From contig PDHQ01000025.1 of the NCBI GenBank assembly GCA_003339415.1, positions 124,001 to 188,000 on the forward strand: a stretch of 64,000 bases of DNA, read 5' to 3'. Shown here piece by piece: positions 1 through 12,700 of the stretch; position 1 is the first letter of the stretch; each line of letters begins with the position of its first letter. Made by a program: the position numbers and the translations under genes. Origin of the DNA: Ophiocordyceps camponoti-saundersi (nom. inval.). Its lineage: Eukaryota; Ascomycota; Sordariomycetes; Hypocreales; Ophiocordycipitaceae. Under the pieces are notes generated by a model. That model had not been told where the DNA came from and did not search any database. It saw only the letters and a list, made by a program, of their open reading frames with translations.

Positions 1-2023
1 AGCTCGTTGTAGCACAGGTGCACGATGCCCCCGGCAGCGGAGCCGACGCTCTTCTTCTTCAGGAGACCGTACATGAGCTGACCACTCTGGATCAGGAGAC
101 CAGTGTCGTTGAGAGGAATTTCGGAGTCGCCTTCGGGTGTGTGGAGGCTGATCTCTTGCGGGATGACCATGCTGATGATTTGCTTTCCCGTCCACCGTGG
201 CCGGGGCTTCAGGATGGCCGGCGGAGGGATGACACCGTCCCAGTTGGGAACCCAGAGCATGAGGTTCATGACCATCTCCTTGTCGATAAAGGTGTCTCGC
301 CGGCAAAGTTTGTACACGCCGGCCAGAGAGTCCTGCACGATGCCCATGAGGGGTCCGTTCTTCTGCGGAGACACGATGTTCTTGGGCACCAGGCAGAGCT
401 CCCGAATCTCGGCGCGGGTTTCTTCGCTTTGAGGGACGTGAAGGTTCATCTCGTCTCCGTCAAAGTCGGCGTTGTAAGGCGACGTGACCGACAGATTGAG
501 CCGGAAGGTCGAGTAAGGCATGACGCGCACTCGGTGACCCATCATGGACTCCTTGTGAAGTGATGGCTGACGGTTGAAAATGATATAGTCTCCGTCCATG
601 AGGTGGCGCTCCACCTTCCACCCGTACTCAAGCGAGATCTGAGCCGCGCGTCTGTGATGCCGAAGATCGATGCGCGTACCGTCGGAGCGGATGACGTACT
701 TGGCACCCGGGTGTTCGTTGGGCCCATTCTCGACCAGCTGATGCAGCTTGCCAATGTTGTAGGGCGTCACGGTCTCGGGATACGTCAGCGTCCTGGCGAT
801 ACTACGGGGAACGCCAACTTCGTGGAGGGAGAGATTGGCGTCACCGGTGATGACGGTTCGGGCCGAAAAGTCGACACGCTTCCCCATCAAGTTGCCTCGC
901 AAGCGGCCCTCCTTGCCTTTCAAACGGGCGCGGATGGCCTTGACAGGCCTGCCACTCTTCTGAAGAGCACGTGGTTGACCAGCAATGTCGTTGTCCATGT
1001 AGGTAGCGACATGATACTGCAGCAGCTCTTCAAAATCGCGGGCGATGTGTTGGGGAGAGCCCTCTCGGATGGCCTGCTTGACATTACCGTTGGCTCGGAT
1101 GATGTCGCCGAGCTTGTACGTCAAATCGTCCTCGTTCCGCATGCCGGTCCCCGTGCCGTCCATGGAAATACTAGGACGCACCGGCGGCGGAGGAACGGGC
1201 AGCACGGTAAGAATCATCCATTCGGGACGAGCGTAGTCGGAGTTGAGCCCCATGTTGCGCAGGTCTGCCTCGGAGATCCGCCGCAAAATGCTGTGAGCCA
1301 TCTCGGGCGTGATGGGCACCGTCTCCTTCCTCTTGGGACCGTCCTCCTGCACAACCTCGAAGCCGGCCTTGAGTTGCAGGGCCGCCTGACGGACGACAGG
1401 CTGAACGTTGCCGCAGCCGCCGTGGTTTTCGACGGCGAGAGGCTGCTTCAGGCCCGGCGCAAACTCCTCGTCTTTGTCCTTGTTCTGCCGGTCTTCGTTT
1501 TCGCATCGTTTCTTCTTTTTGCAGACGGTCCAGACACGGCTGAAGCGGAGCTTGGGATCTCTGGTGTTGATGGCGGCGACGAACTCGGGGTCGCTCTGTA
1601 AAAAAAACAACGCGTCAGCGTCCATCAAGAGACAAACAAACCTTGAAGAGAGTAGCATAGACTAACAGTATCGGCCAGCACCTTGCTGCAGTTATGGCAG
1701 ACAATCTCCAAGATCTTTTTGACCTTCTTGATGAAGCCTGGATGGTAGACGGGCTTGGCAAGCTCGATGTGGCCGAAATGGCCGGGGCACTCGCCCATAG
1801 CTTGGTTGCACGTCTTGCACTTGAACTGGCGGTCGATGGATCCGAGAAGCGGGTCGTTGAGGCCCCCATCGCGCGGCTTTGTCTTGTTCTCCTCCATTGT
1901 TTCGGGATAAAGGATGTGGGCGACGCTCATGTTCTTGATCTCTTCGGGCGAAAGAAGGCCGAACTGAATCTCCTCGACCGTCTTGAGCGGCGCGCTCGAG
2001 TGTGTGAAGTAGAGGTTCGTCAT
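1..2023 (-). CDS. rpb1: RNA polymerase II largest subunit Rpb1 (5' part, C-terminus off window)
   Basis: Catalytic subunit of nuclear RNA polymerase II. Exons on the minus strand are 2023-1667 and 1595-1; the 71-nt intron 1596-1666 (GTTAGT...CTGAC...TACAG) is in phase 0. The start is the only ATG fitting the conserved N-terminus [20 protein letters not shown]. The clamp-core zinc region is visible ([17 protein letters not shown], then CHNC). The absolutely conserved metal-binding NADFDGD motif is at 473-453, and the lid/rudder region and [12 protein letters not shown] precede it. About 650 residues are present; a full protein is about 1,700, so the bridge helix, trigger loop and CTD heptads lie to the left of the window. 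No defect is seen. Confidence 0.97.
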
Positions 2024-2820
2024 GATGAGTCGACCCCGTCAGCGTTGCGAGGATGATGAGCGAAGGTGACGACGGGTCGGGGAGGCCGAAATGTCGGGCG
2101 AGTTGGCGCCCGCCCGCTCCCTAAAAGAAAAAAAAGTACAGCACGATTGATTAAGAGACAGTCTTTCGAATGAATGCGATCGAACGATGAAGGGGCCCGA
2201 AGATGGCGGCCGGCGATGGCGACCGGCGATGGGCGATGGCGCGCCCGCCCTCGCTGGCCAAACGGGCCCAGGGGGGGGGAGAAAGGGCAGATCCCCTTCG
2301 CCCGGCTCGTCAGCAGTCGTCGGCCGGATCGATGGGGAAGAAAAAAACGCGATGTCGATAATCGGAGCGCCTTCGGCTGATTCTCGAAGCGCAGCGCACG
2401 ATGAGGCGGCGCGCGTTGACGATGGTTGTGGGCGGTTAAAGGCAGAGATTTTTTTAACGGGAGGCTCAAGCCGCTGGAGGGCGGCCTGAAAAGAATCTGG
2501 AGTTGAGGCAGAGAGCCTGGTTGCAAACGACGCTAGTCCTGATTTGGAGACGGGCGCAGCCCCCTGCGACAGACAACCTTGTGGTGGGTGCCTCAGGCAG
2601 TGGGTACCATGGACTTAGCGCCACAGCGGGCGGCGCCGGATCTACAGGCAGAACTGCGTCTGCCGCACAAGTAACTCTTACATACAGGATGACTCCGCAC
2701 CTCACGGGCCCAGACAAAGCGTCACCATTCTGCCTCGTTGAACCATGGCTGCGCGCCGAATCATCCCCACGCCGTGTGTGTGAATCTTCCCTCCCTTCGG
2801 ATCCTCCCTCGGCTCCGACG
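2024..2820. other. Spacer: rpb1 promoter / swd1 3' flank
   Basis: This 797-nt stretch lies between two minus-strand genes and must hold the rpb1 promoter and the swd1 3' region. Open frames across it (for example the antisense of 2020-2526) are compositionally biased and match no family I know. No RNA gene is seen. Confidence 0.5.
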
Positions 2821-4322
2821 TCATCGCTTCCGGCTCCGCCCTCCGCTTCCTCCTCCTCCACCGCCGCTGCCGCCTCCGCCTGCTCTGGCCGAGCCTCCTC
2901 TCCTAGTGTCCGAAATCGCGTCGGCGTCGCTTTGACCCTCTCCGGGGCTCCGACGCCGCATGGTACCTGTCGACACGGCAACAAACTCGTCTTCGCTGTC
3001 GCTGTCGCCCAGGTTGAATAAGATGGGCATGCGAAACTCGTTCATATCATCGTCATCGGTTTTGCTGGGATCTAGTGTCAGGACGTCGACGTGCTCGTCC
3101 TCGGCATCGAGCCGACGCCGCCTCAGCTCCTCTTGCGCGTAGATGTCGAACTCGTCCTCACGCTCCATATACTCGACATTCTCCTCCACCTCGGCAAAGT
3201 CTGGAGCCAGGGCCGACCACTTTTGCGGACTGACGACGGACCAGATGTATATCCGTCCCGTCTCCAGCCCACAGGCGGCCAGTAGTGCCCGCGTTGGGTG
3301 CCACTCGATAACACCCTGCTCTTCCTTTGGATCCTTGAGCATGCACACCAGGCTGCCATGGTTCCGTTCCCACACGTATAGCTCGTGGTTGTTATACGTC
3401 GATGCTGCTACGTACTCGCCGGTTGCGCTAAACGTGACGTGATTCCATGATAGCTTGTTGACGACATCTTGAAACTTGTGTTCAAGCGGTAATTGCACCG
3501 TATCTAGATCCAAGTCGTCTACCGATAGGTTCGGAATCCGAAATGTGCGTATGATGCGGTCCTGCGAGTTGACCAGCAGCTCCCTGCCAGAGCCCGATAT
3601 CCGCATCGTCGTGATGACGCCTCCGCAGACTTTTTCGGAGAAGATGACGTCCATGGTTCTGGCGTCGATGATATTGATGCGGCCTTTATTTGTGCCAGCG
3701 ATGATGTGATCCCCGGCCGCCGTCCATATGGCTGATGTCGTCATCTGCTTGGCGTCGTCCTTTGCCTGCTTCTCCTTGACGGCAGTGTCGTTCTCAGTGT
3801 TGATCCGCTTCGGCGCCGATGGCAGAACGTGCATTGCATGGTTGGGCTCTGTCATGTCCACCATGATGGGCTGCTGTTCGAATAGCGACGCGACGAACTG
3901 TAGACTGGGTAGATCGAGTCAACAACGGATCTCACATCGTGCGCATACGCCAGACTCACTCACTGGTTCCACGGATTCAACTCAGCCATGTATACAGGCG
4001 CGCGAAATCGTACTTGGCGCAAACACTTGCCATTCTGCAGATCCCAGAGCGTGGCCTTCCAGCCCTGGCACGTTGACAGCAGATATCTTCCGCACCTCGA
4101 CCAGCTGAGGAAGGTGACGCTCTTATTGTGACCGCGCAGCTTTCTGGAAACACCCATGGTCTCGAGGTCCCAGACAACGACGGTGCCGTCGCCGCGACCC
4201 GAGGCCAGATAGTCGCCCTTGCGGTTGAAGCGCAGCATCGTTGCATGACCGGACCTAATGATATTTGTGATGCTTTCTGGATAGTCCTGTAGCAGGTAGT
4301 CGTCGGATAGCAAGAGGTTCAT
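2821..4322 (-). CDS. swd1: COMPASS subunit Swd1 (RbBP5 homologue)
   Basis: WD40 beta-propeller subunit of the Set1/COMPASS histone H3K4 methyltransferase. Exons are 4322-3964 and 3904-2821; the intron 3905-3963 (59 nt, GTGAGT...CCCAG) restores the frame. The start is set at the ATG at 4322 because the family begins MNL-L-D---LQDYPE; an in-frame ATG at 4355 would add 11 residues. N-terminal WD repeats are clear (GDYLASGRGDGTVVVWDLE, GRYLLSTCQGWKATLWDL). They are followed by VASLFEQQPI and a propeller closing with GRIYIWSVVSPQKWSALAPD, then the acidic linker EFDIYAQEE typical of RbBP5. The end is Gly/Arg-rich. The gene is divergent from thg1, sharing about 256 nt of promoter. Confidence 0.93.
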
Positions 4323-4578
4323 GGTTATTGATGGTTTCTGATGCTTCAAGACCATCGTAAGGATGAGGCTGTCGTGGAGCCTGTTAGGCTCTTAGACGCA
4401 AGGCTGAGAAGAAATGTGGGCTGGCAATTATCAGCCGAGGTCGCAGCCACAGCCACAGCCACACAGTCGCAGAAACCTCACCCCACAGCCTCACGCGGAT
4501 AGCATCATACCTACCTTCACGCATAGCATCTCGAACTTCCAACGGTTACTGCATTTAGCGGTATTCATTCCAGCATCT

Positions 4579-5866
4579 ATGGCAAACTCAAAGTCGGTTC
4601 ATCTGCCAGACTCCCATGTCTCAGCTTCGACTGACGGCACAAACCTTTACAGATTCGAATACGTCCGCTCCTTCGAGCAGACAGATGCGCTGCTACCCAA
4701 CACTTGGATCGTCATCCGCCTCGACGGAAGGGCTTTCACCAAGTAAAAAAGACCAAAATCTGTCTCTCACCCTTTACCATCTGACACGATCGAACTGCCA
4801 GAATGTGCGCCAAGTACAAGTTCACCAAGCCCAACGACCGAAGGGCCCTCGACCTTATGAATGCTGCCGCCAAAGCTGTCGTCTCCGACCTGCCCGAGAT
4901 AACCATTGGATACGGTGTCAGTGATGAGTACAGGTGAAAACAAGGCGGGAGATTGGGGCAAGAGAGGGAGTTGACTTTAACAATGCCGCGAACGACAAGC
5001 TGAGATTGTTCGCAGCTTCGTCTTTCACAAAACTTGCAATCTATTCGAGCGCAGAGCAAGGTGCGACACTACTCCTCGACGCCCTGGCTGTTCGTCCGCT
5101 GACATCCCAGCAGCAAACTCGTCAGCACCGTCGTCTCTACATTCACCGCGAATTACATATACAGTTGGCCCACCTACTTTCCCGACACCCCGCTCTCTTT
5201 TCCGCTTCCAACGTTTGACGGAAGGGCGGTTTGCTACCCCAGCGTCGAGAACCTGCGTGACTACTTGAGCTGGCGTCAAGTGGACTGTGAGTCTCCGTTC
5301 ACCTTGCACAACACGTTCTCTCTCCATTTCACAAAGTTAATCCGGTAAGGTCACATCAACAACCTTTACAACACCACCTTCTGGTCACTTGTACAACTCG
5401 GCGGCCTCGAAAACAAGGACGCCGAGAAAGCTCTGGCAGTACGAGCCACGTTTTCCGCCGAGCTGGTCCGAGCTGAATCTCCTGCAGGGAACCGTCGCTT
5501 CGGACAAGAACGAAATACTCTTCAGCCGCTTTCAGATCAACTACAACAACGAGCCAGAGATGTTCCGCAAAGGCAGTGTCGTTTTTCGAGATGTGAGTCC
5601 AGCGCCCTTGTCCTTCGAACTTGGCCTCATCTGCTAAGATTTGGCAGTACGAGCTCGTCGATCCAGAGAGCCATCACGTTGCAGAGGATATGGACAACCT
5701 CACAGGGCCACCGTCGCAGTCGAAGAAGCAGACGGAAAAGGAAAGACGCCGAAGATCAAAGGCGCGTTTGGTGGTCCAGCATCTCGACATCATCAAGGAC
5801 GATTTCTGGGACAGGCGACCGTGGATATTGTCAAATAAACCAGGCCTTGCGCCGAAAGAACCGTGA
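4579..5866 (+). CDS. thg1: tRNA-His guanylyltransferase Thg1
   Basis: Adds the essential G at position -1 of tRNA-His by 3'-5' polymerisation. Seven exons: 4579-4742, 4802-4933, 5016-5060, 5114-5286, 5350-5438, 5488-5592, 5648-5866 (308 aa, all phases consistent). The introns are 49-82 nt. Visible signatures are [19 protein letters not shown] (metal Asp), [21 protein letters not shown] (second catalytic Asp at the splice junction), [17 protein letters not shown], the HINNLYN motif with the following TTFW, and NEILFSRF. It is unusually intron-rich for its size, one exon being only 45 nt. It converges on the Tma23-like gene with 75 nt between stops. Confidence 0.94.
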
Positions 5867-5941
5867 AAATATTGAAGAATGATCCGAACTCCGTGCAGAT
5901 GCATGCGCCACTCTATCCTTTGCCGCTCGATGTCTAACGAA

Positions 5942-6547
5942 TCATGCTGCAGTCGCCTTTTTGTTATCTTTTGTCTTCCGCCTCTTATCCCGCTCCTTCG
6001 GAGCCTTGCCTACCGCATCAAGAACCAATTCACCAGCGCCGACCTTGCGCATTTTCCGAGCAAGTTTCTTCTGGTGGCGTTCCTCTGTTTTCTTCAATCG
6101 CCTCGCTTCCCTCCTCGCCCTCCTCTCCTCTTTAGATTCCTTCACTGGCAACGACGAAGGCGCGTCAATCGGCTTGTCATGGGCCTCAGGCGACGACAGC
6201 TCGGCTTTCAAAGAGGGGACGGTCCCTTCGAGAAGACCACCGCGTACAAAGGACGTATAAAGGTAGTATTTCCCCAAAGAGCCCTTGTCGATGGAATTCA
6301 GCTTCCCGGTCGTGACCGTCTGCGTAACCCTCCCCTCCTCCGAAGTATCGAGACCCTTGAGCTGTTCGTCAAACGCGTTCATCCACCACTGATCGCTCGT
6401 GAAATGCTGCGTCGATCCGATGCCGGTCTTGCAGTCTTTTCTTGGGAGTAGTAGAGGCTTGGCCAGGCCGATTGAGTCGTCTGTCTTGTGTAGGGAGTGG
6501 CCTTTTCCTCGCCATCCTTGGGCCGAGAGGAGCGCATGGGCGTTCAT
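5942..6547 (-). CDS. tma23: Tma23-like nucleolar G-patch protein
   Basis: Single-exon, 201-aa protein. It begins MNAHALLSAQGWRGKGHSLH and continues IGLAKPLLLPRKDCKTGIG, a short N-terminal G-patch as in yeast Tma23, a nucleolar ribosome-biogenesis factor. The C-terminal half is strongly basic and predicted helical (ESKEERRARREARRLKKTEE, then KKLARKMRKVGAGE), fitting rRNA/preribosome binding. The assignment rests on the N-terminal G-patch layout and the basic tail, from remembered family architecture. The PinX1 family also has an N-terminal G-patch but is usually longer, so Tma23 is preferred. The stop is 75 nt from the thg1 stop. Confidence 0.75.
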   Translation of the reverse strand: MNAHALLSAQGWRGKGHSLHKTDDSIGLAKPLLLPRKDCKTGIGSTQHFTSDQWWMNAFDEQLKGLDTSEEGRVTQTVTTGKLNSIDKGSLGKYYLYTSFVRGGLLEGTVPSLKAELSSPEAHDKPIDAPSSLPVKESKEERRARREARRLKKTEERHQKKLARKMRKVGAGELVLDAVGKAPKERDKRRKTKDNKKATAA

Positions 6548-7031
6548 TGAGCCGGGCTCGACGGTGATGTCATGAGCTGGATTTCATTGCTTGGTTTGAG
6601 GGACGAGATGAAGCGTAGAGAGAGCTTGTCGTGGGTGAGGTGTGATCGAGCCTTGAGGGCCTTGTGGATGTGAGAGATGGTTTTTTTTTTCTCGGTAATA
6701 AATGCGACTCACATGCTTCTTCATGCTTAGTCAGGTATGACGTCGCGATCTAGTTCGTCTGTCACTGGCTTCGTTAACCCCTGGGCCCTATCCTAAACGG
6801 ATCAAGGCAAACCCCCCGGGCAGTAATCACAAGGATAAGAGCAAGCAAAGGGTCGGTCATCGTCACGCCGACGTCATGAGTACTTTGATCGATATTACGA
6901 TCACCTGTCGAGATATCTGTGTATGACAGACACGCACTTCATCAGCGTGAAGAACACAATCACCAAGACCAAAGCCACTCGTGACAACGTCGTTCTAAGC
7001 CTTGAAACCAACTCACCTCACCTCATACAGC
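6548..7031. other. Divergent spacer
   Basis: This 484-nt region lies between the start of the Tma23-like gene (minus) and the start of the DUF726 gene (plus), so it is probably a shared promoter region. It has short T- and C-rich patches (for example 6680-6691). No gene is seen. Confidence 0.5.
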
Positions 7032-8958
7032 ATGTCGCCTCTCTGCGCAGACCCCCGTCAAGTGGTAATCGCCCTCGACGTGCCCCAAAGGTCGACTCTA
7101 CTCGAACTCGTCCAAGACATCATCTCGTACATGATATCCCAGCTCGAGGCACCAACCGACAAGCCAGGAACCACCCCAGTAGAAAAGGGCGATAATGAAG
7201 ACGACGAAGGTCAAAAACCACCCGCTGAAAAGGCCATGACAGCCAAAGACGCAAAAACAATCCAAGAAGCCGCCGTGGAAAACCTGAGCAAATGGAGAGA
7301 CGAGTTTCTCCCGAAACTAGGCGAAATACTCCAGGTCAAAGACAGCCCTACCATCGAAGCCGAACGTCAAGCCAGGAAGGAAAAGCAAGCAAAAGAGAAC
7401 AAAGCAGATGAAGATGCAGAGACCGACGACGAACTAGCCCAACTACGATGCCTATACTGCCCGATTCCAACGCCATTGACCGACCTCCCCCCCCAAGACA
7501 GACGCGAAGCCCTAACCTGCACCCTCCTCCTCCTCCTCTCAACAGGGAAATACTCAGCCCACTCACGCGTCCTAATCCTATACCTCGCCTCTGCTCTCGA
7601 CATTCCCCCCTCCTTCGTCAACGAGCAAGAAGGCGAGATCGCAAAGTCACTGCTCGACTCTTCCTCTTCCTCTTCCTCGTCGACGGCCCAACAAGGAATG
7701 TCGGCCGACGCCGAAGCCGAGAAGCGAAGAGAGGAGAATAAAATCAGCCGGTACTGGAAAGTTGGCCTCGCCTCCGTTGCCGGAGCTGCCGTCATAGGCG
7801 TCACCGGCGGTCTGGCCGCTCCCCTCGTCGCCGGCGCCATCAGCGGAATCATGGGCGGAGTAGGCCTCGGCGGCGTAGCCAGCTTCCTCGCCATCTTCTG
7901 GGCAAACGGCGCCCTCGTAGGTGCTCTCTTCGGCGCATACGGCGCAAAGATGACGGTTCGAAACTCTTGCCTCCCTTTTCCTCCTTATTTCTTTTAACCC
8001 CCCTCCGTTCTTCAACACTAATGAATACTCTACTACCCAGGGCGAGATGATGGACAGCTACGCAAAAGAAGTCGAAGACTTCCGCTTCATCCCCCTAGAC
8101 AACGCCCCCTCCAAAAAGCACAAACTCCGTCTAACAATCGGCATAAACGGCTGGCTAAACTCCGAATCCGACATCGAAACCCCATGGAAGGTCCTCGGTC
8201 CCGAATCCGAAGTCTTCGCCCTAAGATACGAGATGAAGACGCTACTAAGCCTAGGAACCGCCCTCCAAGACCTCGTCCAATCACTAGCATGGAAGACGCT
8301 GAAGAGAGAACTCGTCAAGCGAACCGCGCTCGCAACCCTAATGGCAGCGCTATGGCCGGTCCAAATCCTAGCCGCGGCCTCAACCTCGATAGACAACCCC
8401 TTCCAGAGAGCGCGTCACAGGTCCCGCAAGGCAGGAAGGTTGCTGGCCGACGCGCTGGTGAACAGGGTACAGGGCGAGCGTCCCGTCTCGCTCGTCGGCT
8501 ACTCGCTAGGCGCAGCCGCCATACACGCCTGTCTACAGGAGCTCGCCGACCGCCGAGCCTTCGGCATCGTCGATTCCGTCGTTCTGATCGGCGCCCCGGC
8601 CCCAGCCGCGGCCCAGCACTGGCAGGCGCTGCGTCCCGTTGTCGCGGGGACGATATTCAACGTCTTTTCGGAAAATGACCTCGTCCTCGGCCTCGTCTAT
8701 CGCCTTCACGCTCTCGACTACGGCGTCGCCGGCCTTCAGCCCGTCACCGACGTCCCCGCCCTCCGAAATATTGATCTCTCCGCCGCCGTCACCGGCCATC
8801 TCCGCTACCCTCTGCTGACAGCCGACATTCTTGCCCGCTGCGGCTTTCCCGTCCGCGTCGTGGACGATGCCGCCCAGGAGCAAGTCGATTCATCAGAAAC
8901 CTCGGCACCCGGCGAGCAGCCTGCCCAAGTTATTGAAGCTCAACACGAGGCTCAATAG
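7032..8958 (+). CDS. DUF726/TMCO4-family membrane protein with alpha/beta-hydrolase motif
   Basis: Exons 7032-7955 and 8041-8958 (613 aa), with an 85-nt intron containing CTAAT and CCCAG. The donor GTTCGA is weak but keeps the frame. An in-frame ATG at 7002 would add 10 residues. Around residues 244-306 there is a very Gly/Ala-rich hydrophobic stretch (GLASVAGAAVIGVTGG then GAISGIMGGVGLGG), the membrane signature of DUF726. It is followed by LTIGINGWL and the nucleophile-elbow motif GYSLGA near residue 462, then VVLIGAPAP. Family members (human TMCO4, yeast Mil1) are membrane-associated hydrolase-like proteins involved in vesicle traffic. The substrate is unknown. A Ser-rich linker and charged N-terminal region precede the membrane part. 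Confidence 0.88.
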
Positions 8959-9742
8959 GCGAGCCGAGGCTATCTGGCTCCTCCTTCGAAAAGGGTGTCA
9001 CACCGCACAAGCCTACTTCACAGGCACAAAAGAGCAGGCTTCTTATCGCATTGTACGAGTTGGCATTAACTACCTTGAAACGGATCGTCCGGCTACAAAA
9101 GCCCCCCCCCCAGCTGCTAAGATAGCGACGATGGTTACCCGGTTTCAGGGAAGAAGAAGTAATCGGAAGGAAGTAAAAAGACACGAGGCTTGCGAATCCG
9201 TGGTATCAACTCTTCAGTCTTTTTTGCACTCGCTTGCTCGCAGTTGTCCAAATAGGGATCAAAGAAGGGCGAGGGGGGGAAATGAATGGTGTTTGTCGAA
9301 GCGGGTATCGATTCCCGCCTCTTACTCCCATGACCATGTCCGTCGTCCCGTGAAATCATATTCGGGGGAAGAAAAGGGGGGAAGGGGGGAGGGAGAGAAC
9401 ATATACAGACGGGTGCAGGTAAAAGGGGACAGGGTTTAAAGGGGTAATGAGATGCGACGGGAAATATAGAACAAAAAGAAGACGAAAAAGGCCGAAGCAT
9501 CGAAATGAAAAGGGGAATAAAACAGATAAAGAAGAATTAAAAGCCCAGACAAATGAGAACGCGAAGGCTGCGCGGTATGACTAGGAATAAAGGGGCTTTG
9601 GTTTGGATAGAGTCACAGCATCTACAATGCCGGGCCTGCCACGTCCACGACATTAATGGGCAAGGCTTCGTCGCCACCGTCTCGTATCGAGCCAAGCTGG
9701 CAGCCCAGGATGTTCCACCGGTCCAGCGAAAGACCATCGATT
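8959..9742. other. Convergent 3' spacer
   Basis: About 780 nt between the stops of the DUF726 gene (plus) and msb1 (minus). It is purine-rich around 9270-9450, probably holds 3' UTRs, and contains no credible gene. Confidence 0.5.
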
Positions 9743-12700
9743 CTAACGGGCCCTCACGGCCGGTTGGGTGCCGTTGCCGTTGGCAGCGCCACCCGTCAGC
9801 TCCGCCACGCGAGCTTTGATGCGTGCCACGCGGGACTCGATCGCTGGAAGATGAAGGTCAGCAAAACATGACATCGTGACCTGTCTTGGCGGTAATACGC
9901 ACTCTCTTCTCCACTAGTATCTCCATCTCCGTCAATCGACTTGCGAACCACAACCCGCGACGGTTCGTCTTTGCGAGTGGCGGCCCTCTGCGCAGCATTC
10001 TTGCGGATCTGCGCCCAGCGATCCTGGACGCCGGGGCTGGCGCCTTGATTCAGCTTGTCCAGCGCCGCCCTTTCCGGCTCCGGGGCCTTGGGCGTTGTCG
10101 CGCGAGGATAGCGGGCGATGGGTGGCGGGGTGGCGTCCTCAGCTTCCGCAGCCTCATCCTCCTCCTCCCCGGGGTCAAAGGCTGGCTGATCGGTTAAAGG
10201 CCCTTGATCGAAGCGCGAAAACTCCTGATTCGCCTCGGTGGCGTCTTGCGTATCGATGTGGGACAGCACCTCCGTCGACACTAGTTCACCTTGCTCAACC
10301 TCAGGCTCGGGCTCGGGCTCGGGCTCGACAACGGGCTCGAGCTGGGGTTCGGCCACAAGCTCAACTTCGGGCTCGTCGATGGCGTGCTCCAAAGACTTGG
10401 GTGTCTCCGGCGCTCTGTCCGGAAGACTCGGGGGTTCGGTTGGTGTCACGGGCTTTTGGGGAGGTGCGGGAGCAACGCTCTCCTGAGCAGGGGGCGGCGT
10501 GGCGGCCGGTGTCGGAGTCTGTGGCACCTCCGGCACCGCGACCGGGCGCTGCTGCTGCTGGAGCATGCCGTCCAGATTCGCGGCGGCATTCTCGGGCACC
10601 TTGGATGAGCGATTCTTGCGGCTGAACAACTTCAGCTTGCGGAAGCCGCCCGACTTCTCCTTGTGACCGACAGTCGCATTGCGGTGTAGCTTATGGCGCT
10701 CGGAGCTCGACTTTTTCGGCTCGGCGGCATTAGGCTGGGCCGCAATTCCTGAGGCGTGCTCCGCGCTGTCTCGCAGCGAGGGAGTAATGGTGGATGCCGG
10801 GGCCTTGATCGACGACGACAGACGCGTCTCCTCGGGCTCCGGTACGTGTGAATGGACGGAGCGCAGCGGCGAGCCCGGTGGCTGGTTAGACTCCGTCACG
10901 GACGCTTGATGATCGGTGCTATGATCGCCGCCGTTTGTGCTGGATGGCCGGGTTTTGGCGTGGTCCGAAGGCGCGGGAGACACGGCCATGCCACGACCGG
11001 CGCTGCTGTCGGCCAAGTACGCATCCTTAATAGCGCCCTTGTCGTACTTGTTGACCCATTTCATGGCCGACGAGGCCTCGCCGACAATGTTTGGCTGAAG
11101 GGTGAAAACACTATTAGTCCTCTCTGAAATCAGCTCGGCGTCGGTACGGCCGCGACGATTGAGGCTGGCCGCCTCCTCGGCCGCCTTTTGCTCGTGGTCC
11201 TTGACAGCGCGCAGTTGCGCCGCCTTGGCCTGTATCCTCGCCTGGGTCTCGGAACCGACGGGCTTGGCGGGGCCGGGCTTTGCCGCGTTGGCGTCGGTCC
11301 GGTCATGATTCTTCTTGATCGTCGACTTGTGTCGCGAGAGGGTGCGGCCGCGTTTGGTCCAGCTAAAAAAGCGCTTCTTCTCGGCGATGTAGGCGCCGGC
11401 CTGGGGTTCGGGGGCAGCACCGACAATCAACTCCTCGACGATGATCCATCGAGCGCTGCTGATCCTGGTTTCGATGACGGCACACCGTCCAAAGGCCGAC
11501 TTCCTCTCCGGGGTCTCCTCAGGCGACAGGCTGCTCATCCAGACCCACCAAAAAGCGTCATCGAGCTCAATGACGTTTATACTGGCGAGCTCGCCCGGCT
11601 CGAGGTTGCCCTCCTGCTCCAGCCGTGGGCGGTGAGACTGCGAGCTCTGCTGTTGTCTCATCTGGCTCTCGAGGGGCGGGATGGCCTTGTCCGGTGGCAG
11701 AAGCATGTTGGCTCGGGCCGAGTTTTCGTCGTTGAAACCGGACGACAGGAAGTCCGCCCAGGACGGCGTTGTGGGCCGACCCTGGTAGGCACCAGAGGCG
11801 GGGGTGCTCCGGATACCCTGCAGCCTGGTGGCCGTCGTGCCGTCGTCGTCGGCATCATCCTCGTCCAAGGGGCTTGCGAAGCCAATGTCCTCGAAGCGCG
11901 ACCAGGAGGCATCGCGTAGGCTCGTCGAGTGCTTGGCGCTCGAGACTTGAGACTGGTTCGCGGCCGAGATGGCCTTGAGCACGCGAAAACACTCCTCAGT
12001 CAGGGCTTTGACGGGATCCTCGTAGTCTGAAAACTGCTGAAGGCCGACGTCGGAATCGCGGTATTCGAAATGGCCGGCCCGGCGCAGCAGAGCAAAGGGG
12101 GTTGGAGAGACAACGTCGACCACCATGGCCAGCTTGTTGGTGCTGGACATGAGCTGTCTGGGCGTGGGCGGCGGGTATTCCGTCTCCTTGAGCAGCTTCT
12201 CGAGCGACCTCGGAAGCATGGAAATACCTGTCAGATTCTGCTCGGGAGACAGCGACCTGAGATAGGCGAAGAACAGGTGACTGGTTGCATCGGCGGCGCT
12301 GCACGTCATCTGGTTAGCTCCGGCATTGATTCCACATGGAAAAAAGAACCAACCTCAGCCAAGCGGTGTAGCCTCCGTCGAAACCAGTACCCGTGTCTCT
12401 GTGCTCAAAGGCCCACCAGGCAGCCATGCGGGAAAGCTTCCGACCGCCGAAGCCATTGGACTTGCCGTGGGCGGCGATGGCGGCAATCAAGTCAAAGAAG
12501 TCGAAAATAATGCGCTGTTTGGCTCCGTTTTCCACGCTGATGGGAATAAAGGTCTTGAAGGAATCGCGGGCCTTGTTTGAGTCTTGGGGGAGCAGTGAGC
12601 GCCGTGCACGAGGCAGTACGGCCGGAGCAACGTACCGTATTCGCCAACCTTGAAGAGCTCGTAGGCGTCCCAGCCGATGATGCCGCCCTGAAGACGACTC

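Noticed and set aside
603..1601. 332-codon plus-strand frame
   Set aside because: Antisense of rpb1; the minus-strand translation is unmistakable Rpb1.
9301..9318. tRNA T-arm-like GCGGGTATCGATTCCCGC
   Set aside because: The loop is eight instead of seven nt and no anticodon arm, D-arm or acceptor pairing fits upstream.
9796..9902. Read-through C-terminus of msb1 ending at 9796
   Set aside because: A 59-nt intron with GTGCGT/CCAG replaces it with the conserved ESRVARIKARVAELTG end.
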